7,699 nucleotides of DNA, from the NCBI GenBank assembly GCA_030635465.1, contig DAOVYU010000034.1, forward strand, positions 1 through 7,699. Direction: 5' to 3'. A model generated the notes under the pieces. The model was not told where the DNA came from, did not search any database, and saw nothing but the letters and a program-made list of their open reading frames with translations. Shown piece after piece: positions 1 to 6,918 of the stretch. The number at the start of each line of letters is the position of its first letter. Position 1 is the first letter of the stretch. The translations under genes and the position numbers were made by a program. The stretch comes from Bacteroidales bacterium (GTDB taxonomy: Bacteria; Bacteroidota; Bacteroidia; Bacteroidales; JAADJA01).

Positions 1-587
1 ACATCTGATCCTCCACCTATTGAAGCAGCTACCGACCTGGAATGAAATATATTAGACTTGTTTAAAATATTTTCCATGTCCAACCACGTAAAATAAGGAT
101 CATTGGCTCCAAAATTAGATGCACCAACCGATGTAATCATTATAGGTTTTAACTTCAATGTTTCCAAAGCTGCTATAACAGAAATATTTAATCCTGGAAA
201 AGAACCTGACATTGCAACTGCAACATTATCCTTTTCTTCCAAGCCTGCATCTTCTAATAATTGCACAATTATAGCTGCAAAATGTGGGTTTGTTGTCGAC
301 AACTTAGCATCAATGTAACCTCGATCAGTAGTAACCAGGGTATATTCCTGGCCTATCAAAGCTGTTTGGTTGGGGTCGTTAATAACATCAATAAAAACAC
401 CATTTTCTAATCGATGGTTTTTAAGATGATTGGCTGCCAGTTGAGAAAGTTGTGCTGCTTCTAGCTTTTGGCTATACCATTGCTGTTTAACATCTACTTT
501 ACTATTTTCAACTGCAATAAACGCCAGCAGTGATAAAGAAGACAAAACAATTAAAACAATGTTAGATTTAGCTCTAAATTTATACAT
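1..587 (-). CDS. pgsW: Poly-gamma-glutamate system protein PgsW, partial (3' end beyond left window edge)
   Basis: Reading leftward from the ATG at 587-585, the frame stays open for 195 codons to the window edge, so the C-terminal part is missing. The protein begins MYKFRAKSNI, followed by a hydrophobic helix at about residues 10-26 that is probably a membrane anchor. The rest is soluble and presumably lies outside the cytoplasmic membrane. Motifs that led me to the family are AMSGSFPGLN (125-134), SVGASNFGAND (153-163), the adjoining FTWLDME (166-172), and a Ser/Gly-rich stretch ending SIGGGSD (189-195). I know these from the 'poly-gamma-glutamate system protein' family, which sits beside capB and capC homologues. 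Its biochemical role is not established to my knowledge. The gene follows pgsC by 67 nt on the same strand, and this context supports the call independently. I expect roughly as much protein again beyond the window, from memory of the family length. Confidence 0.85.
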   Translation of the reverse strand, partial: MYKFRAKSNIVLIVLSSLSLLAFIAVENSKVDVKQQWYSQKLEAAQLSQLAANHLKNHRLENGVFIDVINDPNQTALIGQEYTLVTTDRGYIDAKLSTTNPHFAAIIVQLLEDAGLEEKDNVAVAMSGSFPGLNISVIAALETLKLKPIMITSVGASNFGANDPYFTWLDMENILNKSNIFHSRSVAASIGGGSD

Positions 588-654
588 TAATAAAGTACTT
601 ACAATTCATAAAGTATTTAAAGTGTCTAAAGTTTATAAACTTTCAAACTCTTTC
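588..654 (-). repeat. pgsC-pgsW spacer with 9-bp-periodic TAAAGT units and a 16-bp palindrome
   Basis: The plus strand carries TAAAGT at 591, 609, 618 and 627. The starts fall on a 9-bp grid. The intervening grid position 600 reads TACAAT and the next one, 636, reads TAAACT. The last unit merges into a perfect 16-bp palindrome, AAAGTTTATAAACTTT, at 628-643. Read with the genes, the repeat is ACTTTA, and its last copy ends a few bases before the pgsW ATG. This could be an operator, a 5'-leader element controlling pgsW translation, or a chance product of AT-rich sequence. I see no TAnnTTTG promoter box in the spacer and no GC-rich terminator hairpin. Confidence 0.4.
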
Positions 655-1107
655 CTAGTCAGGTAATAATTCACCCACAAAAAACAATATTAAAATCAAC
701 CGTACGAGTACTGACGTAATGAATAATACATTCAATGTCTTAAATACTCCCTGTTTTCCGAACCAATGAGCTATCAGACCTGGGATTACCCAACCAACTG
801 CCTGAAGTTCCAATGTTGTAGAAGCCAGGTCAATACTCATAAAGTACCTTGAAAAATTAGCCAGTAAACAGCCAACCAATAAGCTCAGTACCATTTGACG
901 ACGGCCATAAAGAAACGTATAATTACCCAGGACTTTAATGATTAAATAGGTTAGTAAACTTACCCCTACTATTCCCAATAAACGGTCCGGATTCGACAGT
1001 TGAAGTGCAATATAACCTGGTACGACAATACCTCCGGCAGCTAACCCAAAAACCTCGTAAGAAAGTAAACTAAATATTAAACCTAATGTTATTGCTAATT
1101 CAATCAT
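655..1107 (-). CDS. pgsC: Poly-gamma-glutamate synthase membrane subunit PgsC (CapC)
   Basis: This is an integral membrane subunit of the PGA synthase, thought to work with the PgsB ligase in polymerising and exporting gamma-linked glutamate. With the ATG at 1107-1105 the product is 150 residues, matching the 149 of Bacillus PgsC. It shares that protein's landmarks: GGIVVPGYIAL (25-35), SLLTYLIIK (50-58), FLYGRRQ (65-71) and GWVIPGLIAHWFGKQG (105-120). Hydrophobic segments lie at about 3-35, 43-60, 72-88, 103-116 and 121-145. The frame stays open upstream to a TTG at 1221, but that start would overlap pgsB by 122 nt and add 38 residues absent from the family. The ATG at 1107 gives an ATGATTGA overlap of 8 nt with the pgsB stop, typical of translational coupling between partner subunits. 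Confidence 0.93.
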   Translation of the reverse strand: MIELAITLGLIFSLLSYEVFGLAAGGIVVPGYIALQLSNPDRLLGIVGVSLLTYLIIKVLGNYTFLYGRRQMVLSLLVGCLLANFSRYFMSIDLASTTLELQAVGWVIPGLIAHWFGKQGVFKTLNVLFITSVLVRLILILFFVGELLPD

Positions 1108-2290
1108 AATTCTTAGAACTTCTATTTTCAAAAAACTCAGCTGTTTCAGCACCCATTCCGCCCATATTCCCAATGGCGACAGTAGTAGACAAATCAACGG
1201 TAAGGGATAATACTTTCTCAAAAACCTTAGCTGGTGTAGTCCAGCCTAAGTTAATTATCTTTTTCTGTGCCAAACCATAATTTACAGTAATATTCTCTAC
1301 AACATCTGTCGATTGCCCGATCAATATTAAATAATCTATCTCTTTGGCTAGTTTTTTTGCGGCTAATTCAGCCAGTTGACGGGCTCTATCGAGTCTGTCC
1401 TGACGTGTGTTTAATAAAATAATCCGGACTCCTTCTAAACCAATTTCATCCCTGATTTTTTGCCAAACCATATAAGTAGAATCAGGATCATTTGCAGCAA
1501 AAGCATTATAAAAATACAGTTGCTTCTGAAAGGCCTCAACCCGGTATCTCCTTAAAGCGCCAGTATCAGGAATAGCTTTATACATACCAATCAAAGCAGT
1601 CTCCCGCTCAACTTTTAAATGCTGGCATACGGCCAATGCTAAAGCAACATTATCCCGATGTTCGATATAACTGAAGCCTTTCATTTCTTCCAATGATACT
1701 GATTCAGCATTAACAAAATGGGAAACTGTATTTTTTTTGTCAGCTATATCTTTTAAGGTATGAGGTATAATATTTTCAGAAGTAAAAAGGTGCTCATTTT
1801 TTGGTATTGTCCTTCCAAGCGTTTCTGCAATTTCGGGTAAGGTTTGTCCCATCACGTCAACATGATCCAGCCTTATATTGGTCATTACATTAATATTTGA
1901 ATGGATCATTTGATTTTCAGTAATTGACTGGTATTGGGGCTGTAATGCCATACATTCCATTACCAATGCCTGTGCTTTTCGTAAAGCAGTAAATTTTACA
2001 ATTGATAATTGTTCAATGATATTGGCAGAAGATTTACGGTAAATATAAGTTTCGGTACCATCCTCAATAATTAATCGGGGAAAAGTACCGGTTACTTTTG
2101 TAATGGTTGAAATTCCTCCTGCCCTTAATCCTGCTCCTACTAGACGGGTAACACTCGATTTTCCTCGGGTTCCATTTATATGGATACGGATAGGAATGGA
2201 ATATATTCGTTTTTGATGGCGAACAAATTCAATTAAGCCAACAATTGCCGCAACAATTATCATTATAAGCAAAATGTAAAAGCTATACAT
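1100..2290 (-). CDS. pgsB: Poly-gamma-glutamate synthase ligase subunit PgsB (CapB), Mur-ligase family
   Basis: This is the ATP-dependent amide ligase that joins glutamates through gamma-carboxyl groups. At 396 residues it matches the usual length of about 393. Visible in order are: an N-terminal membrane helix (about 4-22); the ATP P-loop HINGTRGKSS (37-46); VMECMAL (110-116), whose Glu probably corresponds to the Mg-binding residue; the Mur-ligase NIRLDHVDVMG motif (138-148); the ligase-type HRDNVALALAV segment; NAFAANDPDS, typical of PgsB; NTRQDRLDRA; and a Gly-rich C-terminal GNMGGMGAE. No key motif is missing, so I expect an active enzyme at the inner face of the cytoplasmic membrane. 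The ATG at 2290 is 19 nt after the stop of the large C25 gene. The 3' end overlaps pgsC by 8 nt. Whether the locus makes a capsule, released polymer or an osmoprotectant cannot be told from the sequence. Confidence 0.95.
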   Translation of the reverse strand: MYSFYILLIMIIVAAIVGLIEFVRHQKRIYSIPIRIHINGTRGKSSVTRLVGAGLRAGGISTITKVTGTFPRLIIEDGTETYIYRKSSANIIEQLSIVKFTALRKAQALVMECMALQPQYQSITENQMIHSNINVMTNIRLDHVDVMGQTLPEIAETLGRTIPKNEHLFTSENIIPHTLKDIADKKNTVSHFVNAESVSLEEMKGFSYIEHRDNVALALAVCQHLKVERETALIGMYKAIPDTGALRRYRVEAFQKQLYFYNAFAANDPDSTYMVWQKIRDEIGLEGVRIILLNTRQDRLDRARQLAELAAKKLAKEIDYLILIGQSTDVVENITVNYGLAQKKIINLGWTTPAKVFEKVLSLTVDLSTTVAIGNMGGMGAETAEFFENRSSKNYD

Positions 2291-2309
2291 TTCCGTTCCC
2301 GAATAAAGA

Positions 2310-5300
2310 TTAATCCAACAAGAACATTTTCATTGTTTCCACAAAATTATCTGTCTGAATCCTATAGAAATAAATACCTGGATTTACAGGATTTCCTGCA
2401 TCATTTAAGCCATTCCACCTTATAGAGTATTTACCGGCTGATTGTTGTCCACTTTGAAGTGAGCGTACAAGTTTCCCGCTTATATTAAAGACATTCAATG
2501 AAACATCACTAAGTTCAGGCAATGAATATTTTATCCATGTATTTGAACTAAATGGATTTGGATAATTTTGTTCTAAGCTAAAACTACCTGGAATGAGATT
2601 GCCACCCAAATCCGGATTTTCATCAATCGCTGTAAATATATAATAATAGGGAGCCTCTGTTGTAAATTTAATAGCATATTCATTAGTAATACTGGAAGCA
2701 GTAGCATCATAATCTTCATTAAAAACATATTGTAATCCAACATTCTGAGAATGATTTTCAATACCAATAGTATTACTTGTAATTTCTTCAATTGTCTTAT
2801 ACTGAAAAATCAATTCACCATCTCCGGTAGTAGTAGGATAATATGCAGGATCTAATAGAATCGATTGAAAAACCTCAGGTTTAGGTTCATACGTAAAATC
2901 ATTATGTGAGATGCTATCCCATTCAATTACAAAACGGTGGTTTGCATTATCGAAATAATAAAAGATATCTCCTTCGGCTAAATATTCAATATCATATAAA
3001 TCATCCCAGAAAACTGCCGCCATACTAATGATATCATCATTGTAGGGTAAAGTATTATTGATAGGTGCAATTTGATCTCCACCTCCAAAAGCTATCCAGC
3101 CATCTGTACTAATCCGCAGGTGATTATAGTTTATCCCATAATACTTAAAAGTAAAAGGTAAATCTATTGTTGATGTAAAGTCACTTACATTTGGCACATA
3201 AACCTGTGTTCCAACACTTTCTATTTCCACCCAATTATAATCCGGTGTTTGCTCATAAAATGAATCATCGCTTGAATAGGCATAATAACCATAGGCATCA
3301 GGTCCCGAATATTCAGATGGTACAGGCAATGCTACAGGCAAATTAATATCAGGAATTATTTGATAGGGATAGTTTCCATCCTGTGTGTAAAGTTTTAAAG
3401 AAAACTGAGCCCAGTATTCTGTTGGACAGGAAGCATCAACACTAACGATAAAACAATCATCTGTATTGATAGAAAGGTCACTGATATTTATTGTACCAAA
3501 CGAACCTATTGTATCATCAATAGTAATGTACTGGTCATTACTCATTAAAACGCCCATAACATCTGGTGCAATATCTTCTCCAATGTTCTCTACTGAGAAT
3601 ACCAAATTCACTATTTCTCCCGGATCCATCCTGTAATTCATATTAGCAGAACCAGCATCATTTACCATGAAATTCTTATACTCCAACATACAACCGGTTA
3701 CTACTGTAGAATAGTCATAGTCCCAGGAACTATTAGAAGTTGTGACATGTAACTGTAAAGTTATTTCTTGTCCTACAGGACATTCTGGTTTTACAAAAAA
3801 TTGAAATGGTTCTCCGGTAGAAGAACTGCCCGGTGTAAGATTACCAAAACTTATGGGATCTGTAGATATTATCTGAACATAATCCGGATCAGCTGATAAT
3901 AATGTAGCCTCAATATTATTGGAAGTTAAAGTTCCCCAATTCTTAAGTGTAAAAGTAATATTACAATTTTCATTGGGATTAATTAATCCATCCGTATTCC
4001 CGTCCAAATCAACAATCAATGGATCACCAAAAGGTTCAATAAGTTCCTGAGGTTGGCCAACAAGTATTGTGGCTTGGTAGGGTATGACATTTCCCCCACG
4101 TACGGTTACTGTTATGGCTTGCTCTATGGCGGGTATTATTTCTATTAAAACATATCCTTCAGAATCAGTAATCCCGGTAGCAAAAACATCACTTCCAGCT
4201 AAACAAACCTCTGCATTTGCAACTGGTTCTCCAGACGCATCGAATGTAACTGAAAATTCCAAAAGATTAGTTCCAACATTAATGGAAGATTCATGATCAA
4301 CATTCACAGCCAGGGGAACCTCTTTCCAAATATGAATACTTGGGTCCCCTAAAATACAATAGATTTTATAATGATATTCCACCCAGTATTCATTTCCAAA
4401 AACATTATACATGTAGAGCTTACCTCTAAGCAAGGCCTGTCCCGGTGTATCCATCCCTTCCTGAAACATGCCGGTATATATACCTTTATCAAGCTTATTA
4501 TTATATGTTGTATGTGTGTTTGAAGTTGGGCCAACAAAAGCAATACATCCTCTTGGCTCAGGTAATGAACCTAATTGTACCCATTCTTCACCAAAACAAT
4601 TGCCTCCATAAGTATCAAACATCGCAACACCACAGCCAATACTGGTCACAAATGGAAATTTTTCACCATTATTTAAGCCCGAAACATCCGATGTATTAAA
4701 ATAATAACAATTTGCTGACCATCCACTGCTCCATCCTTCACCACGATAGTTTAAATAACTCCGTCCTTCATTAATGGTACTGATAACATCCCATAAATCC
4801 ACGGTGCATCCACTTCCACCCCATCCAACTCCATCACTCATCAAAGTATCCACAGAATAAAATTGACCATCTTCCAGCATTAGCCCAGCTGCAAACCGTT
4901 TGGTTTGCACTTGTGAAGCGTAGGCATTGTTTGAACAAACGGTTGCTGTTTTAAACCAATCTGTATCATCCGTATAAGGTTCTTTTTCGTATAATAAAAA
5001 CTTATTTATCATCACCTGCATACGGTAATCACCCTGATTGGTAAAACGACCTATCATCATTTCAGGGAAATAATCACTTCCTTCTACCTGTACAAAATAA
5101 TCTTCACAAGGGAATGAGTAGTCAGGATAAGTTACTATTTTCTTAGGAAAAATGCCATCGTCTCCAACGATCAATACATATGTTGGTGGGACTTCCCAGT
5201 TAAAATATGCATCTATTATGTGATCTTTAATGATATCCGGATTATTTGAGTTAGCACCAATATCACTGAATTTAGTAACATGAATATCAGTACCACTTTG

Positions 5301-6101
5301 TCTTTTCCAGTCAGCATATATTTGAAAGCTTTCGATAAATTCATCAGGCATTATGCATAACATTAATTCATGACCTTCTTCTTTTCCTCCATACATGTTG
5401 TCTAATACTTCCTGATAATTAAATATGGAACTACGGTATAATTTTCCAAAAGAAGGGGCAATTCCCTTTTTACCTGAAGTTTTAGGATTCACTACCTCAC
5501 CTGACCCGTAATTTACCTTTATGGTAATAGAAGAAACAGCTTGCAATTCATTTTTAGCAGGAATATAACGTATGGGAAAAACTGACACACGGGTTATCCG
5601 AAAATCACGAAAAACAGAAGGGAGATCAACTGTTGCAAATCCTTTTGGAAAAATATCATCAGACTGATAAGCTATTGTATTTTCTATATAGAGTGACTCA
5701 GGCTGGCCTTCAATCCAACTGACACGTGCAGGTGGAAGAAATATATTTTCGAATGTTTGAACTTCTCCAGTTTCAATTATTTCAACTGAAACAGCTGCCT
5801 GGTCAGGTATCGCTAAAATTTTGGCAATATGTGGTAACTCAGGCGACCCATTTTTTGTAGAGAACACATCTGTCAATAAATCAACAGTCTGGTATGTTTT
5901 CCCATCAGAAATAAATTCGTTTAAATCGAATCCGGAGATATCAATTTTAATAACCGTGCTGTTATTATCCTGGCTAAGTAAGGTAACAATCGGAGGGGTA
6001 TTTGATGTTTTGTTTTTATCTACAGAAACCCAATCAGCCATTAAACTAAAAGGTAATAGTGCAAATACAAATAAAACAATGAGTAATCGTTTTACCATCA
6101 T
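2310..6101 (-). CDS. Gingipain-like (peptidase C25) secreted multidomain protein with type IX secretion sorting domain; catalytic His position is Glu
   Basis: This is a 1263-residue exported protein. Residues 1-22 form a signal peptide (MMVKRLLIVL start, probable cleavage after LMA). Residues of about 50-240 resemble a gingipain propeptide (PELPHIAKILAIPD, SFGKLYRSSIFNY). Residues of about 244-595 are the C25 domain, with YVLIVGDDGIFP (308-319), NYRGEGW (451-457) and FVTSIGCG (484-491). In RgpB the dyad is His211 in NYTGHG and Cys244 in DVAC. Here Cys490 is kept, 35 residues on, but Glu455 occupies the His position. Two beta-sandwich/CARDB-like stretches follow (about 600-690 and 700-915, with NPNENCNITFTLKNWG and MDPGEIVNLVFSVENIG). 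A nidogen-like region comes next (about 931-1150: GPDAYGYYAY, LPFTFKYYG, DGWIAFGG, FWDDLYD). The C-terminal T9SS sorting domain (about 1173-1263) has SLEQNYPNPF, NISGKLVRSL and GIYFYRI. It should be sent outside the outer membrane. It could be a divergent protease or an inactive adhesin-like relative. A second ATG follows immediately at 6098. Confidence 0.88.
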   Translation of the reverse strand: MMVKRLLIVLFVFALLPFSLMADWVSVDKNKTSNTPPIVTLLSQDNNSTVIKIDISGFDLNEFISDGKTYQTVDLLTDVFSTKNGSPELPHIAKILAIPDQAAVSVEIIETGEVQTFENIFLPPARVSWIEGQPESLYIENTIAYQSDDIFPKGFATVDLPSVFRDFRITRVSVFPIRYIPAKNELQAVSSITIKVNYGSGEVVNPKTSGKKGIAPSFGKLYRSSIFNYQEVLDNMYGGKEEGHELMLCIMPDEFIESFQIYADWKRQSGTDIHVTKFSDIGANSNNPDIIKDHIIDAYFNWEVPPTYVLIVGDDGIFPKKIVTYPDYSFPCEDYFVQVEGSDYFPEMMIGRFTNQGDYRMQVMINKFLLYEKEPYTDDTDWFKTATVCSNNAYASQVQTKRFAAGLMLEDGQFYSVDTLMSDGVGWGGSGCTVDLWDVISTINEGRSYLNYRGEGWSSGWSANCYYFNTSDVSGLNNGEKFPFVTSIGCGVAMFDTYGGNCFGEEWVQLGSLPEPRGCIAFVGPTSNTHTTYNNKLDKGIYTGMFQEGMDTPGQALLRGKLYMYNVFGNEYWVEYHYKIYCILGDPSIHIWKEVPLAVNVDHESSINVGTNLLEFSVTFDASGEPVANAEVCLAGSDVFATGITDSEGYVLIEIIPAIEQAITVTVRGGNVIPYQATILVGQPQELIEPFGDPLIVDLDGNTDGLINPNENCNITFTLKNWGTLTSNNIEATLLSADPDYVQIISTDPISFGNLTPGSSSTGEPFQFFVKPECPVGQEITLQLHVTTSNSSWDYDYSTVVTGCMLEYKNFMVNDAGSANMNYRMDPGEIVNLVFSVENIGEDIAPDVMGVLMSNDQYITIDDTIGSFGTINISDLSINTDDCFIVSVDASCPTEYWAQFSLKLYTQDGNYPYQIIPDINLPVALPVPSEYSGPDAYGYYAYSSDDSFYEQTPDYNWVEIESVGTQVYVPNVSDFTSTIDLPFTFKYYGINYNHLRISTDGWIAFGGGDQIAPINNTLPYNDDIISMAAVFWDDLYDIEYLAEGDIFYYFDNANHRFVIEWDSISHNDFTYEPKPEVFQSILLDPAYYPTTTGDGELIFQYKTIEEITSNTIGIENHSQNVGLQYVFNEDYDATASSITNEYAIKFTTEAPYYYIFTAIDENPDLGGNLIPGSFSLEQNYPNPFSSNTWIKYSLPELSDVSLNVFNISGKLVRSLQSGQQSAGKYSIRWNGLNDAGNPVNPGIYFYRIQTDNFVETMKMFLLD

Positions 6102-6126
6102 GATCTTTTTTATTTAAGTTAATCTT

Positions 6127-6141
6127 GTAACAAGGTGTTAC
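6127..6141. promoter_or_regulatory. Inverted repeat GTAACA-N3-TGTTAC 25 bp upstream of the C25 gene start
   Basis: The two 6-bp arms at 6127-6132 and 6136-6141 are perfect reverse complements separated by AGG. The 15-bp size and dyad symmetry fit a dimeric regulator's operator. Alternatively, since the promoter candidate lies well upstream, it would be transcribed into the leader and could form a small hairpin before the start codon. I do not recognise the regulator. A short perfect repeat in AT-rich DNA can also arise by chance. Confidence 0.35.
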
Positions 6142-6323
6142 TTATTTTTTGAAAATCAATTTTTTATTGGAATATCAGGGATCATTGTCATCAAGACAGT
6201 TATATTTTTTAAACGGTTGCCTACATTTTTTACCTTAAAACTATTTATATAAAATCTAAACTAATTATAAATCAATTTATCCCTCTTATAATAAAACAGT
6301 TAACCCCAACACCCTAATTAAGG

Positions 6324-6331
6324 CAAATGTA
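6324..6331 (-). promoter_or_regulatory. Putative Bacteroidetes -7 promoter box (TACATTTG)
   Basis: Read on the minus strand, this is TACATTTG followed by C, a perfect match to the TAnnTTTG consensus of the Bacteroidetes primary sigma factor. A TTG element at the usual -33 spacing is not obvious, so the promoter would be weak or rely on other contacts. Transcription would begin just below 6324 and leave a leader of about 215 nt before the ATG at 6101. It is the only perfect match I found in this intergenic region. It could drive the C25 gene and, by read-through, pgsB, pgsC and pgsW. Confidence 0.5.
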
Positions 6332-6420
6332 CAAATAATATTAAATTAAGTATGTTACTTATTGAATGTTAGGAATAACAATTATTTGTTGAAAAATGAA
6401 AAGATTTCAAACAAGGTACC

Positions 6421-6855
6421 CTATGCTTCAATCCAGCCTAAATTCGAATCCACTTTCATATCAAAATCACGTATATATGGTTTTATATCTAACAAAGGTG
6501 ATCCATCAAGAATATCGAGACCATGGGTATAAATCTTGTTTCCCTCAATTTTTTTGATTTTGGCTACTGTTAATCCAATTGGATTTATTCTGTTAGGTGA
6601 GCGAGTGGCAAACAATCCCACTTCCTTACCATTTCCACGGGGTGGAAAAATGTGCATTCTTGGTGGTTTTTTTTGTTTATGGATATGAAAAAGGATATAG
6701 CAATAGTTAAGTTTGTCCAGTAAATAAAGGCCTTCAGTGTAATCCTCATTCAATTCAATAAAAAATTCGCCCCCTTTATTTTCGTAATCAGTATAAGGGG
6801 CATCCTTCTGATAAGGAGTATGGATTGTACCTATGGGTGATAATTTGATGTCCAT
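6421..6855 (-). CDS. trmO: TrmO/TsaA-family protein, short single-domain form (putative tRNA t6A37 N6-methyltransferase)
   Basis: The family founder, E. coli TrmO, uses S-adenosylmethionine to methylate N6-threonylcarbamoyladenosine at position 37 of certain tRNAs. This 144-residue protein has the family signatures: LSPIGTIHTPY (5-15), VGLFATRSPNRINPIG (79-94) and LDILDGSPLLDIKPY (113-127). The common RPNP is RINP here. It stops at the end of the beta-barrel catalytic domain and lacks the C-terminal extension of the 235-residue E. coli enzyme, so substrate may differ. The start is the ATG at 6855-6853. A TTG directly before it (6858) is open in frame, but I see no reason to prefer it. It lies 63 nt after hypB on the same strand and may be the last gene of a hydrogenase-maturation transcript. 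Confidence 0.85.
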   Translation of the reverse strand: MDIKLSPIGTIHTPYQKDAPYTDYENKGGEFFIELNEDYTEGLYLLDKLNYCYILFHIHKQKKPPRMHIFPPRGNGKEVGLFATRSPNRINPIGLTVAKIKKIEGNKIYTHGLDILDGSPLLDIKPYIRDFDMKVDSNLGWIEA

Positions 6856-6918
6856 CAATTTAATACTGGTTTGTGGATGATCGATAGTTAATTGATAAAG
6901 TAATTAAATCATTTATCA

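Larger units (their letters stand above)
6102..6420 (-). other. 319-bp intergenic region upstream of the C25/T9SS gene
   Basis: This strongly AT-rich region separates trmO from the large secreted-protein gene. I found no convincing coding frame, tRNA or GC-rich terminator. It holds one Bacteroidetes-type -7 box and a compact inverted repeat near the start codon, listed separately. Weak AT-only hairpins lie just after trmO (about 6378-6412), but they lack a clear GC stem followed by a T-tract. The 8-mer TGTTACTT occurs twice, at 6136-6143 and 6353-6360, and the first copy overlaps the inverted repeat. Confidence 0.6.

Noticed and set aside
103..318. Open frame on the plus strand (71 codons)
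   Set aside because: It is wholly antisense to pgsW, whose minus-strand frame has recognisable family motifs; the plus-strand translation resembles nothing I know.
2573..2791. 72-codon minus-strand frame rich in Leu, Ile and Met
   Set aside because: It is an out-of-frame reading of the AT-rich nidogen-like region. The hydrophobicity comes from composition, so it is not a membrane peptide.
4084..4699. Open frames on the plus strand and a minus-strand frame (4349-4543) inside the C25 gene
   Set aside because: They are shadows of the continuous 1263-codon minus-strand gene and have biased, low-complexity products without domains.
5821..6117. 98-codon plus-strand open frame at the start of the C25 gene
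   Set aside because: It is antisense to the signal peptide and propeptide region, which are well supported; no family resemblance is seen.
6370..6412. Possible terminator hairpins after trmO
   Set aside because: The stems are AT-only or bulged, with no GC core or clear T-tract; not distinguishable from background in this AT-rich stretch.
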